Assembly: GCA_021792815.1 (NCBI GenBank)
Contig: JAJYTX010000001.1
Coordinates: 11,914 to 75,913, forward strand
Direction: 5' to 3'
Length of the DNA stretch: 64,000 bases
DNA from: Pseudomonadota bacterium
GTDB lineage: Bacteria > Pseudomonadota > Gammaproteobacteria > Steroidobacterales > Steroidobacteraceae
In this document: positions 30,280 through 39,604 of the stretch, one piece after another
Numbering within the stretch: position 1 is the stretch's first letter
Layout of the letters: every line of letters begins with the position of its first letter
The notes under the pieces: model-generated
What the model was told of the DNA's origin: nothing
Seen by the model: only the letters and a program-made list of their open reading frames with translations
Databases searched by the model: none
Position numbers and translations under genes: made by a program

Positions 30280-32985
30280 CTAGGCGAAGGAATACCCGAA
30301 ATCGCCGTCCTTGACCGATATCGCCACCTCGCGCGTGGTGACGCCCTGCGAAATCCGCTCGAGGAACTCGCGGCTCACCTGCGGCAGCAGCGTGTTGGTG
30401 AGGATTGCATCGATCATGCGGCCGCCGCTCTCGGGCTCGGTGCAGCGCGAGGCGATGAGGCGCACGACATCCTCCTCGTAGCGCAGCGCCGCCGCGTGAT
30501 TCTGCCGGATGCGCGCCACGACCCGATCGAGCTGCAGGCGGATGATGCTCTGCAGCACCGCATCGGCGAGCGGGTAGTAGGGAATCACCACGATCCTGCC
30601 GAGGAGCGCCGCCGGGAAGGTCTTCAACATGGGCGGGCGCAGTGCCTTTGCGATGCCCTCCGGCTCGGGCAGCAGCTCCGGGTCCTTGCACATCCCCATG
30701 ATGAGGTCCGTGCCGACGTTGGTGGTGAGGATGATGAGGGTGTTCTTGAAGTCGATGAGCCGGCCCTCCCCGTCCTCCATGATCCCCTTGTCGAAGACCT
30801 GGAAGAAGATCTCGTGCACGTCGGGGTGGGCCTTTTCCACCTCATCGAGCAGCACGACGCTGTAGGGTCTGCGGCGCACGGCCTCGGTGAGTACTCCGCC
30901 CTCCCCATAGCCGACATATCCGGGCGGCGCGCCCTTCAGCGTGGAGACCGTGTGCGCCTCCTGAAACTCGCTCATGTTGATGGTGATGAGGTTCTGCTCG
31001 CCGCCGTAGAGCGCCTCGGCCAGCGCGAGCGCCGTCTCGGTCTTGCCGACACCCGAGGGTCCGGCCAGCATGAACACCCCGATCGGCTTGTTGGGGTTCT
31101 CCAGGCTGGCGCGCGAGGTCTGAATCCGCCGGGTGATCATCTCGAGCGCGTGATCCTGGCCGACGACGCGCTGGCGCAAGGTCCCGGCGAGAGTGAGCAC
31201 GGTCGCCACCTCGTCCTTCACCATGCGCCCGACCGGGATGCCGGTCCAGTCGGCGATCACCCCGGCGACCGCCTGCTCATCTACGCTCGGCAGCACGAGC
31301 GGCCGCTCCCCCTGAGTCTCGGCAAGCATGCCCTGCAGCTCCCGCAGGCGCGCGCGCGCGGCGGTCCGCTCGCTCTCAGTCAACGGCGCATCGGCGCCCG
31401 TCCCGGTTGCCGCCGAGCCGTCCGCGCCGGCTGCCGATGCCCTGAGCTTCGCACGCAGCGAGAGGATCTCATCGACGATCGCCTTCTCCCGCGCCCACGC
31501 TGCCTGCAGCGTCTTCAGCCGCTCGCGCTCCTCGCGCAACGCCGATTGCGCGCTCTCGGACCGCTCGGCCACCTCGATGCCGATGGCCGCCTCCCGCCCG
31601 ATGATCTCGAGCTCCGTCTGCAGCGCCTCGATGCGGCGCTGGCTGTCCTCGACTTCCGCGGGCGTCGCGTGGTGACTCACCGCGACACGCGCGCACGCCG
31701 TATCGAGCAGGCTCACGGACTTGTCAGGCAGCTGGCGGTCGGGCACATAGCGATGGGCAAGCTTCACGGCCGCCTCGAGCGCCTCATCGAGCACCTGCAC
31801 GCGGTGGTGCTTTTCCATCACCGAGACGACCCCGCGCATCATCTGCACGGCCTTCGCTTCGCTCGGCTCCTCGATCTTGACGGTCTGAAATCGCCGCGTG
31901 AGCGCGGGGTCCTTCTCGATGTACTTCTTGTACTCCGCCCAGGTCGTCGCGCCGATCGTGCGCAACGTGCCGCGCGCCAGCGCGGGCTTCAGCAAGTTGG
32001 CCGCATCGCCGGTGCCCGCCGCGCCGCCCGCCCCGACCAGCGTGTGCACCTCGTCGATGAACAGCACGATCGGCTTCGGCGATGCCTGCACCTCGTCGAT
32101 GACCTGACGCAGGCGCTGCTCGAACTCGCCTTTCATGCTCGCCCCGGCCTGCAGCAACCCGACATCGAGCGCCCGCAGCGTCACCTCCCTCAGCGACGGG
32201 GGCACGTCCCCGGCCGCGATGCGGCGTGCGAAGCCCTCGACGACCGCCGTTTTCCCGACGCCCGCTTCGCCTGTCAGGATCGGATTGTTCTGGCGCCGCC
32301 GCATCAGGATGTCGACGATCTGGCGGATCTCCTCATCGCGGCCGACCACCGGATCGATCTTGCCGAGCCGCGCCTGCTCCGTCAGGTCCACCGTGAAGCG
32401 CTTGAGCGCCTCCTGCTTGCCGAGCTGTGCCGGAGGCAGCGCTCCGCTCGCCTCCCCGGGAGCCGCCGCCTCGGTGAGCTGACTGCCGTCGCTCGCCCCG
32501 AGGGTTTCCTCCGGGGAGCTGGCGACGATTTTCTCGAAATCGTCCGCGAGCCTGTCCGGATTCACTTTCTCGAACTCGCGCGACATCGCGAGCAGGGCGT
32601 TGCGCAAGCCCGGGGTCTTCGCGAGGGCCACGAGCACGTGGCCCGTGCGGATGCGCGACTCGCCGTATTTGAGGGTCGCCCAGACCCAGGCGCGCTCGGT
32701 GGCATCCTCGATGTGCGAGGACAGATCGGAGATTGAGCTCGCCCCGCGCGGCAGCCGGTCGAGCGCCTCGGTCATGTCGCGGGCGAGCCGGGCCGGCTCG
32801 ACTCCGAAGGCGCGCACGATCAGATGAACGTCGGAGCTCTGCAGCTGCAGGACCTGGTGCAGCCAGTGCACGAGCTCGACGTACGGATTGCCCCGAAGCT
32901 TGCAAAACACGGTGGCGCTCTCGATCGCCTTGTAGGCGAGGCTGTTGAGCTTGCCGAAAAGCGCCACACGACTGATGTCACTCAT
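30280..32985 (-). CDS. clpV: T6SS sheath-recycling AAA+ ATPase ClpV (TssH)
   Basis: 901 residues. N-terminal Clp-N domain (LFGKLNSLAYKAIESATVFC), first AAA module with Walker A GEAGVGKT, a coiled-coil middle domain, second AAA module with GPSGVGKT and LLDEVEKAHPDV, and a C-terminal D2-small domain. ClpV disassembles contracted TssBC sheaths. The ATG at 32985 has a GGAAG ribosome binding site 8 nt upstream and overlaps the tssG stop by 8 nt. Confidence 0.96.
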   Translation of the reverse strand: MSDISRVALFGKLNSLAYKAIESATVFCKLRGNPYVELVHWLHQVLQLQSSDVHLIVRAFGVEPARLARDMTEALDRLPRGASSISDLSSHIEDATERAWVWATLKYGESRIRTGHVLVALAKTPGLRNALLAMSREFEKVNPDRLADDFEKIVASSPEETLGASDGSQLTEAAAPGEASGALPPAQLGKQEALKRFTVDLTEQARLGKIDPVVGRDEEIRQIVDILMRRRQNNPILTGEAGVGKTAVVEGFARRIAAGDVPPSLREVTLRALDVGLLQAGASMKGEFEQRLRQVIDEVQASPKPIVLFIDEVHTLVGAGGAAGTGDAANLLKPALARGTLRTIGATTWAEYKKYIEKDPALTRRFQTVKIEEPSEAKAVQMMRGVVSVMEKHHRVQVLDEALEAAVKLAHRYVPDRQLPDKSVSLLDTACARVAVSHHATPAEVEDSQRRIEALQTELEIIGREAAIGIEVAERSESAQSALREERERLKTLQAAWAREKAIVDEILSLRAKLRASAAGADGSAATGTGADAPLTESERTAARARLRELQGMLAETQGERPLVLPSVDEQAVAGVIADWTGIPVGRMVKDEVATVLTLAGTLRQRVVGQDHALEMITRRIQTSRASLENPNKPIGVFMLAGPSGVGKTETALALAEALYGGEQNLITINMSEFQEAHTVSTLKGAPPGYVGYGEGGVLTEAVRRRPYSVVLLDEVEKAHPDVHEIFFQVFDKGIMEDGEGRLIDFKNTLIILTTNVGTDLIMGMCKDPELLPEPEGIAKALRPPMLKTFPAALLGRIVVIPYYPLADAVLQSIIRLQLDRVVARIRQNHAAALRYEEDVVRLIASRCTEPESGGRMIDAILTNTLLPQVSREFLERISQGVTTREVAISVKDGDFGYSFA

Positions 32986-34069
32986 GTTTATTCTTCCGCA
33001 CACTGCAGTCTGGAGTCGGTTCCTGGATCACCACATCGTCCGCCATCTGCCCCCGCCCGCCGAGCCAGGTGGTCCATCCGAGCTGTCCGGCGCTCCCCAG
33101 GCGCACCCCGGGCACCTCGACATCCCGCAGCAGCAGGCGCAGCTGCCAGCTCCACTCCTCGTTGGTATAGAGGCGCACGAGAGCGGCGAGCTCGGCGAGC
33201 CCGCACGAGCCGGGAAGCAAGTCCCGGAAGCTCCTCAGATCGAGCGGCCCGATGACGATCTCGAACTTGTGCTGGCACTGCCAGCTCAGCGCTCCGAGGG
33301 TCGTCGTGCGCCCGAGCGAGACGGCTGCGCGATCCCGGCCCAGGCGGCTGAAGAGCTCTGCGGGCACGTCCATCCACTCCCCGACGAACTGGCGCACCTC
33401 GACGGCGAGCCGGAAATACTCCGCAAGAATGCTCTCCAGGGCCTCGGCGGAGCGTGGCTGGGGCGCGAAATGCGCCACCCGGCAGAGCTTTGCTCGATCG
33501 GGGGCGGCGTCGCGGGAAAGCGCCGAGGATGTGCCGAGCCCGGCCAGGGCGCCGAGGTACGAGGCGAAGCGATCGCTCTCGGGACGGTCGAAGCTCGTCG
33601 CCGGATCGGACTCGGCCCAGGCGCGATAGAGGAGCGAGATCAGGCGGTGCTGGAAGAGATTGACGAAATCGGTGAGGGTCGGGTCCTCGCGTTGCCGGTA
33701 GCGCTCGTACGCGTGCTCGGTGAGATGCAGGGGCAGCGCCCCGTTTGGACCGAAGATGCCGAACGAGAACTGCTCGAGCCTAGCGGGCCTTTCTTCCGAG
33801 ACGCCCTGGAAGCCGGCGACATCCGAGGGCGCGAACGACAGACTCGGCTTCTGCCCGAGACGCACGGCATCGTCCGCGGCCCTGCGCGACTGCCCGAGAC
33901 GCGGACGGTCAGGGAAGCTCTGCTCGAGCAGCCGCAACGCGGCAAACAGCGTGAACCGATGCGGCTCGGTGCCGAGCCGCTCGAGCGCCGCGGAGCGTTC
34001 GGGCGCGGCCGCTCGCACAGGCGCTTCGGCGCTCACACGATCTGACGTCTGCCCGCTCGTACCGGCCAT
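32978..34069 (-). CDS. tssG: T6SS baseplate protein TssG
   Basis: 363 residues with TssG features: PHRFTLFAALRLLEQ, LSFAPSDVAGF, FGIFGPNGALPLHLTEHAYER, and a C-terminal VRLYTNEEWSWQLRLLLR. TssG joins TssF and TssE in the wedge. It overlaps the tssF 3' end by 37 nt, implying translational coupling. Confidence 0.95.
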   Translation of the reverse strand: MAGTSGQTSDRVSAEAPVRAAAPERSAALERLGTEPHRFTLFAALRLLEQSFPDRPRLGQSRRAADDAVRLGQKPSLSFAPSDVAGFQGVSEERPARLEQFSFGIFGPNGALPLHLTEHAYERYRQREDPTLTDFVNLFQHRLISLLYRAWAESDPATSFDRPESDRFASYLGALAGLGTSSALSRDAAPDRAKLCRVAHFAPQPRSAEALESILAEYFRLAVEVRQFVGEWMDVPAELFSRLGRDRAAVSLGRTTTLGALSWQCQHKFEIVIGPLDLRSFRDLLPGSCGLAELAALVRLYTNEEWSWQLRLLLRDVEVPGVRLGSAGQLGWTTWLGGRGQMADDVVIQEPTPDCSVRKNKHE

Positions 34070-35907
34070 GTCTTGATCGTCCCGCGCGCCGCGGAGTCCA
34101 GGCGCGTCTGGGTGAACGAGTTGATGGAAACGTAGCGCGAGAAGAACCGCTCCAGAACCGTGGCCAGCACCACGATGCCGGCGCCCTCGAACGGCGCATC
34201 ATCGAGCGTCAGGGTGATCTCGAGGCCGCGGCCGTAGCTGATGGGACCGGGGATGGGCATGCGCCGCACGAGCGGCCGATAGCCCACGCCCACCACGCCC
34301 TCGATCTGACGCGCCGCCGCCGGGTCATTCGGATCGCGGTAGAGCGCGAGCATATCGCGCAGCATCTGCGCCGCGGCCGGGCCGCCCTCCTCGATGAGCG
34401 AGAGATAGTTGAGGGTGAGTTGTCCGATCAGCCTCCACGCCGTGTCGCCGAAGGCCGGCGACGGGCGAGGCGCGCTCGGACCGGCGATGCAACGGACGGA
34501 CTCGACGGGCACGCCGCCCTCGATGAGAAAGCTCGTGCGTCCCTGTCCCATGGCGAGCTGCACCGGCAGATCCCGATTGGTGCACAGCACCTGCGCGTCG
34601 ATCTGCCGGATCCGGCCTTCGAGCTGGCGCTGGGCGCTGTCGACGACCGAGACGAAGCACTCGCTGCCGACGTAAGCCGCCCGCGTACCGAATTGCTGCT
34701 GGCGTGCGGACGGCAACCGCGCTCGCCGCTGCATCGTGTAGTAGAGCGCGGGCGAGCCCGGGTCGGTCTGGTGATCGGTCGCGTAGAAGGGGCGGATCTC
34801 GCCGATCGGCTCACCATCGGTGTCGACGGCGCTCAGGCGCTCGATGCCGAAGATCTCGAAATCCATCGGCCGGTTGCGGTCGGCGAGCAGATGCTGCTCG
34901 GTGTCGAACGGCTCGACGTGAATGCGGTCGGCGGCGCGCGGGAAGAGGTTGATCGCGGGCGCGCAGAAGAGGCGGAAGTGGCTCGCATCGAGCGCGTTCT
35001 CGAGCGCCGCGTTGGCGCGGCAGAGCATCAGATGGATCTCGAGCTCCTCGCCCGCGCACTGCGCGATGCCCTCCCGCAGATGATCGAGCGCGAAGAAATG
35101 GAAGCGCTCGGGAAAGGCGAAGTATTCCTGCAGCAGGCGGTAACCCTGGAAGCCGCGCCGCGTGACCGGCAGCAGAGCCTCCTCGTCCTCGAATCCCACC
35201 TGGCGCACGCTCGCGGCCGGGCGCGTGAGGACCGTGGCGCCCTGCTGCGTCGAGCGCACGCAAAAGCCGAGGCAGTCGGCGCTGATCTGCTCGTAGAGCG
35301 CCTGAGTGAGCCCGGGTGTCGCCTTGAGGAAAAAGGTGAGGGAATCGAGATCGAGCGTCTCGAGGCTCACGCCCGTGGCCGCTTTCAGCCGCAGGCGAAT
35401 GCCCGCGCGGGCCCGGGCGTCGACCGGAATGCCCTGCATGGCGAGCGCGCCGGTGCCCGAGAGATACTTCGCCTCGCTCACCGTCAGCGGCCAGAGGCTC
35501 ACCGCGTGACCGGTGCGAAACTCGCACGCCGTCCGATCCCCCTTGCCGAGCGGCGTCCTCAGAACGGCGCCGCGGGGAATGGTGACGCCGGCGAGCTGAG
35601 CGCCTTCCTTCGGATCGGGGGCGAACTCGACGACCGTGCAGGACGGCACGGGCGCGAGGAAATGCGGGTAGATCATCTCGAGGAGATGCTGCGTGAAATC
35701 CGGGTGGCGCGCATCGAGCTTCAGCTGAATGCGCGCGGCAAGGAACGCGAAGCCCTCGAGAAGCCGCTCGACGTACGGGTCCGCGCACTCGAGTCCCTCG
35801 AGCCCGAGGCGCGCGGCGATCCTCGGATAGGATTCGGCGAACTCCGCGCCCATCTCCTGGATGAACTGCAGCTCCCGGTTGTAGTACTCGAGGATGCGCG
35901 GGTCCAT
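34033..35907 (-). CDS. tssF: T6SS baseplate protein TssF
   Basis: 624 residues beginning MDPRILEYYNRELQFIQEM, with DPYVERLLEGFAFLAARI and HFLAPVPSCTVVEF, the diagnostic TssF N-terminus. TssF forms the wedge complex with TssE and TssG around VgrG. It begins 4 nt after the tssE stop. Confidence 0.96.
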   Translation of the reverse strand: MDPRILEYYNRELQFIQEMGAEFAESYPRIAARLGLEGLECADPYVERLLEGFAFLAARIQLKLDARHPDFTQHLLEMIYPHFLAPVPSCTVVEFAPDPKEGAQLAGVTIPRGAVLRTPLGKGDRTACEFRTGHAVSLWPLTVSEAKYLSGTGALAMQGIPVDARARAGIRLRLKAATGVSLETLDLDSLTFFLKATPGLTQALYEQISADCLGFCVRSTQQGATVLTRPAASVRQVGFEDEEALLPVTRRGFQGYRLLQEYFAFPERFHFFALDHLREGIAQCAGEELEIHLMLCRANAALENALDASHFRLFCAPAINLFPRAADRIHVEPFDTEQHLLADRNRPMDFEIFGIERLSAVDTDGEPIGEIRPFYATDHQTDPGSPALYYTMQRRARLPSARQQQFGTRAAYVGSECFVSVVDSAQRQLEGRIRQIDAQVLCTNRDLPVQLAMGQGRTSFLIEGGVPVESVRCIAGPSAPRPSPAFGDTAWRLIGQLTLNYLSLIEEGGPAAAQMLRDMLALYRDPNDPAAARQIEGVVGVGYRPLVRRMPIPGPISYGRGLEITLTLDDAPFEGAGIVVLATVLERFFSRYVSINSFTQTRLDSAARGTIKTWPVRAGRRQIV

Positions 35908-35911
35908 CGGC

Positions 35912-36700
35912 TCAACCCGCGCCGGAATCGCTGACGGTGACGTCGCCGGAGTCGGTCTCGATACGCGTTCTCAAGATGAGTTGCTGCGGCGCCGGCTGCC
36001 CCCAGAGCTCCGCGTCGATCCGGAATGAGAGCGGATGGCCTTCGCGCCGCTCCCCGCGCGTTTCGGGCGCGACATGCACCTTGCGCAGCCGCGGCTCGAA
36101 GCGGCGGATGGCCTCCTCGATGCCCGCGGCCGCCGTGGCCGGATCGACCGCGGCCGCCGAGAGCCCCGCCAGCGAGCGCATGCCGTAGTTCAGCACCGAG
36201 CGCTGCACGCGCGGATAGCGCTCGAGAGCGACGCTCGTCTCGAGGTTGAGCGCATTGAGGAGCGAGGCGACATCGCGCAGCACGCACTCGCGCAGCCGCC
36301 GCATCGACACGTTGCGCCGCTCGCTCGATTCGAGCATGGCATTTGGCACGTTGTGCGTCTCGATCCGGCAGAACTCCTGCACCGCGATGCCCTGCGGCGC
36401 GCCCGGGGGCTTCAGCACCAGCGCTTTGAGATGCGCGGGACTCACTCGCCCGCTCGGCGCGAAGAGCCGGGCGTGCAGCAGGTCCTCACCGCCGCCCCTC
36501 ACCGCCCCGTCCCGCGGCTCCTCGACGCTTCGCAGCCCCTGGGCAAAGAGGATGTCGAGCCATTCGCGCTCGGTGAGCTTCAGCCGCGCGAGTTGCGCAC
36601 GAGCGACCTCGACATGAAAGACCGTGAGGAACCGCTCGTCGTCCTCGAGCCGATCGAGCAACGCAGGTTGCAGGCGCTCGCGCAGACTAAGTTCGGCCAT
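35912..36700 (-). CDS. tssE: T6SS gp25-like baseplate protein TssE with long N-terminal insertion
   Basis: 262 residues, well above the usual 140-180. The start MAELSLRERLQPALLDRL and the C-terminal gp25 domain (RRLRECVLRDVASLLN, PRVQRSVLNYGMRSLAG, FEPRLRKVHV) are standard. About 105 residues (roughly 25-130) are inserted between them, including TEREWLDILFAQGLRS and HLKALVLKPPGAPQGIAVQE. No frameshift is evident, so the insertion appears to be an intact extra domain. Confidence 0.9.
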   Translation of the reverse strand: MAELSLRERLQPALLDRLEDDERFLTVFHVEVARAQLARLKLTEREWLDILFAQGLRSVEEPRDGAVRGGGEDLLHARLFAPSGRVSPAHLKALVLKPPGAPQGIAVQEFCRIETHNVPNAMLESSERRNVSMRRLRECVLRDVASLLNALNLETSVALERYPRVQRSVLNYGMRSLAGLSAAAVDPATAAAGIEEAIRRFEPRLRKVHVAPETRGERREGHPLSFRIDAELWGQPAPQQLILRTRIETDSGDVTVSDSGAG

Positions 36701-36709
36701 GGCTCGTGC

Positions 36710-37504
36710 TCAGCCGCTCTCGAGCACGAGCTCTCGCACCTCGAGCAGCCCCAACTCATCGGTGCCGGTGGCGAGCACCCGTTGGCCGAAGCCGGCGAAT
36801 GCGCCGTCCCCGATGTCCTGCCACTGCGTCCTGCGGCCCATTCGCACCCCGTCATCCTCGCTGTGCTCGGAGCCCGGGTAGCGAGCGGGGATGAACCCCA
36901 TCGCCTGTCCCTCGTTGCTCCAGGTGAACTGAGCCGGCACCCACACCAGGTCCCTCGCGTCCGCCGGCGCCTCGATGACGATGCGCCGGATCCTCGAGAA
37001 TGGTGCCCAGTAATACGCCCCGTTCAGGAACACCTCGAGCACCGGGCCCAGGCGCGAGTCGGCATCCGCGATCCAGTCGAACTCGGCGCCATTCAAGCGC
37101 CCTGCCGTCGCCTCCGCCTCCTCGAGCGCCTGCGCTCGCAGCTGCGCGGACTCCTGCGCCCTGCCCTGCGCCAGCGCCGTCAGGGCCTGAAGCAGCACGG
37201 CGATCCACGTCGGCGGATCCCCGAGGATGAGCGGGCGCTTCTGCCCGGCGAACACCGCCGAGCGCAGCCGCTCGCAGCCGATGGCGGCGGTGTAGGCATG
37301 CTTCATCGGCAGCGCCGGGGCATCGAGCTCTGCGGCCACCTGCAGCTGATTGACGGCCCGGTCCCAGTCGCCCGTCAGCATCAGCAGCTGGGCGAGGAAG
37401 GTGCGCAGCTTCGCATCGGCCGGCGAAGCGCGCACCTCACTCTGCAGCGCCGCGAGAGACTCGCGGAGCTTGCCGTCCCGGAACAGCTGCCGCGAGTCGC
37501 TCAA
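36710..37504 (-). CDS. tagJ: T6SS accessory protein TagJ/ImpE
   Basis: 264 residues, ImpE family: TPR-like N-terminus (LFRDGKLRESLAALQSEVRA, KLRTFLAQLLMLTGDWDRA) and C-terminal SRIRRIVIEAPADARDLVWV, RRTQWQDIGDG. In other bacteria TagJ binds the sheath protein TssB and modulates ClpV recycling. The only reasonable start is a TTG at 37504 that overlaps the hcp stop as TTGA; an upstream ATG would put the gene through hcp. A weak start here would keep TagJ well below Hcp levels. Confidence 0.87.
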   Translation of the reverse strand: MSDSRQLFRDGKLRESLAALQSEVRASPADAKLRTFLAQLLMLTGDWDRAVNQLQVAAELDAPALPMKHAYTAAIGCERLRSAVFAGQKRPLILGDPPTWIAVLLQALTALAQGRAQESAQLRAQALEEAEATAGRLNGAEFDWIADADSRLGPVLEVFLNGAYYWAPFSRIRRIVIEAPADARDLVWVPAQFTWSNEGQAMGFIPARYPGSEHSEDDGVRMGRRTQWQDIGDGAFAGFGQRVLATGTDELGLLEVRELVLESG

Positions 37505-37989
37505 GACTTGGCGTTCTCGGCGATGTTCCAGTCGAAGCTCTGCGTTCCTTTCTTGCCGCCCTTGTCCGCCTGCTGCGCGTATTCGACCTTCACCTGGGCG
37601 AAGTTGAGGGACAGGTTCTCCGTCAGGCGATCCTCCCCGCCGCTGCCGCCCGTCGAGTACGAGGTCACGAGAATGTTCTGCATCGTGATCTTGAGGTATT
37701 CGAGCGGGTTCTCTCCGGCCTTGCGCACGGTGATCACGCCCTTCTCGATGTGCTTGCCGTTCGCGCAGCACAGCATGATATTCGGAGTGGAGAGATCGAT
37801 GAACTTCGTGATGCTGATGTCCTGGAAGCTTGCCTTGCCCGCCCCGCCGCCGGTGCCGGCGTGGAACGTGCCCGCGTTGGACATGCCCCAGCTCCAGGCG
37901 AGGATATCGATCGCCTTCTTGTCCTTGAACACCTTATCCACGGTCTCGCCGTCGATGCCGCTCAGCTCGAGAAACATGTCGACTGCCAT
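37501..37989 (-). CDS. hcp: T6SS tube protein Hcp (TssD)
   Basis: 162 residues beginning MAVDMFLELSGIDGETVDKV, with the Hcp beta-barrel signature through KASFQDISITKFIDLSTPNI and NLSLNFAQVKVEYAQQ. Hcp hexamers stack into the inner tube and can carry small effectors. The ribosome binding site GAGGAG is strong, and a 121-nt leader with hairpin and AACGAA repeats separates it from tssC, consistent with higher expression. Confidence 0.96.
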   Translation of the reverse strand: MAVDMFLELSGIDGETVDKVFKDKKAIDILAWSWGMSNAGTFHAGTGGGAGKASFQDISITKFIDLSTPNIMLCCANGKHIEKGVITVRKAGENPLEYLKITMQNILVTSYSTGGSGGEDRLTENLSLNFAQVKVEYAQQADKGGKKGTQSFDWNIAENAKS

Positions 37990-38009
37990 TGGCCCATCTC
38001 CTCTTGTGG

Positions 38010-38039
38010 TTCGTTGGTTCGTTCGTTGATTCGTTCGTT
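38010..38039 (-). repeat. AACGAA short-repeat tract in the hcp leader
   Basis: Five copies of TTCGTT (AACGAA on the transcribed sense strand) occur in 30 nt, some overlapping by two bases, immediately upstream of the hcp ribosome binding site. The tract is unstructured and A-rich in an otherwise GC-rich leader, which could enhance ribosome access or bind a regulator. Confidence 0.6.
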
Positions 38040-38075
38040 TGTCGACTATCGGCCGTCAGTCTCGCCGAGGCGCCG

Positions 38076-38087
38076 CATTGGCCAATG
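38076..38087. promoter_or_regulatory. Palindrome between tssC and hcp
   Basis: CATTGGCCAATG is a perfect 12-bp palindrome flanked by further GC-rich partly complementary sequence, 24 nt after the tssC stop. It may form an intercistronic hairpin that stabilises or separates the hcp message, or serve as a binding site. Confidence 0.4.
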
Positions 38088-38110
38088 TGCGCCGCCGGCG
38101 CCCGGCCGCC

Positions 38111-39601
38111 TCAGCCCTGGCGCTGCGAGGGCAGCCGCGAGACCAGCCGCATGGAAATGTTCACGCCTTCCAGCTGGTAGTGCGGCCGCAGGTGGAACGT
38201 CGCCGAGTAGTATCCGGGGTTGCCCTCGACTTCCTCCACCTTGACCTCCGCGCCCGCGAGCGGCTTCTGTGCCCGGGCGGTTTCCCCCGCGTTCTCCGGA
38301 TTGAGGATCACGTAGCTCGCGATCCAGTCGGAGAGGAAGCGCTCCATGTCGGCGCGCTCCTTGAACGAGCCCACCTTGTCGCGCACCATGCATTTCAGGT
38401 AGTGCGCGAAGCGGCAGCTCGCAAAGAGGTACGGCAGGCGCGCCGAGAGGCGGGCGTTGGCCGTCGCATCGGGGTCCATGTATTCCTGCGGCTTCTGCAG
38501 CGATTGGGCGCCGATGAACGCGGCGGTGTCGGTATTCTTGCGGTGGATGAGCGGCATCAGCCCGCAGTTGGCGAGCTCGGCCTCGCGCCGGTCGCTGATC
38601 GCGATCTCGGTCGGGCACTTCATGTCGACGCCCCCGTCGTCGCTCGGGAATGCGTGCACCGGCAGCCCCTCGACCGCCCCCCCGGACTCCACTCCGCGGA
38701 TCGAGGTGCACCAGCCGTACAGCTTGAAGGCGCGATTGACGTTGACGGCCATCGCATAGGCGGAGTTGGCCCAGGAATAGCGCGTGTGCTGCCCGCCCGT
38801 CGCGTCCTCCTCGAACTCGAACTCCTCGACGGGGTTGGTCTTCGCCCCGTAGGGCAGGCGCGCGAGGAAGCGCGGCATGGCAAGCCCGAGGTACTTCGCA
38901 TCGTCCGATTCGCGCAGCGAGCGCCACGCGGCATAATCCGGCGCCCCGAAGATCTTGCCGAGGTCGCGCGGATTGGCGAGTTCCTGCCAGGAGTCCATGC
39001 CCATGAGGGTGGGACCGGCGCCGGCGATGAAGGGCGCGTGCGCGGCGGCGGCGACCTGCGCCATCTGCCCGAGCAGCTGCACATCCCCCGGGGTGTGATC
39101 GAAATAATAGTCGCCCACGAGGCAGCCGTAGGGCTCGCCGCCCAACTGCCCGTATTCCTCCTCGTAGAGCTTCTTGAAGATCGGACTCTGATCCCAGGCG
39201 GCTCCCGCGTACTTCTTGAGCGTCCTGCCCACGTCTTTCTTCGACACGTTCATGACGCGGATCTTGAGCATCTCGTCGGTCTCGGTGTTGTTGACGAGAT
39301 AGTGCAGGCCGCGCCAGGCGCTCTCGAGCTGCTGGAAGCGCTCGTGGTGCAGGATCAGATTCACCTGATCCGAGAGCTTCTTGTCGATCTCGGCGATGAT
39401 CGCCTTGATCGTTCCGACCACATCGTCGGAGATCACGGCGGTCTCGCTGAGCGCCTGCGCGGCGAGGGTCTGCACCGCGCGCTCGACCTCCGCCCGCGCG
39501 CGATCGGTCTTGGGCTTGAACTCTTTCTGCAGCAGCGCCGCGAATTGATCGGCTTCGGTCGCGGCGGCGGCGGTTTCGGCGGATTGGGTGGCTTCGGCCA
39601 T
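38111..39601 (-). CDS. tssC: T6SS sheath large subunit TssC (VipB)
   Basis: 496 residues with hallmark segments LVNNTETDEMLKIRVMNVSK, PIFKKLYEEEYGQLGGEPYG, VGDYYFDHTPGDVQLL and a C-terminal LEGVNISMRLVSRLPSQ. With TssB it builds the contractile sheath. It follows tssB by 3 nt. Confidence 0.97.
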   Translation of the reverse strand: MAEATQSAETAAAATEADQFAALLQKEFKPKTDRARAEVERAVQTLAAQALSETAVISDDVVGTIKAIIAEIDKKLSDQVNLILHHERFQQLESAWRGLHYLVNNTETDEMLKIRVMNVSKKDVGRTLKKYAGAAWDQSPIFKKLYEEEYGQLGGEPYGCLVGDYYFDHTPGDVQLLGQMAQVAAAAHAPFIAGAGPTLMGMDSWQELANPRDLGKIFGAPDYAAWRSLRESDDAKYLGLAMPRFLARLPYGAKTNPVEEFEFEEDATGGQHTRYSWANSAYAMAVNVNRAFKLYGWCTSIRGVESGGAVEGLPVHAFPSDDGGVDMKCPTEIAISDRREAELANCGLMPLIHRKNTDTAAFIGAQSLQKPQEYMDPDATANARLSARLPYLFASCRFAHYLKCMVRDKVGSFKERADMERFLSDWIASYVILNPENAGETARAQKPLAGAEVKVEEVEGNPGYYSATFHLRPHYQLEGVNISMRLVSRLPSQRQG

Positions 39602-39604
39602 GGC

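Noticed and set aside
29215..32736. A 1173-codon open frame on the plus strand
   Set aside because: Shadow of clpV and the PLC-like gene; no family motifs, His/Arg/Leu-biased composition.
36710..37771. Longer tagJ start at 37771
   Set aside because: It would place about 90 extra residues across the hcp coding sequence; the TTG overlapping the hcp stop is the sensible start.
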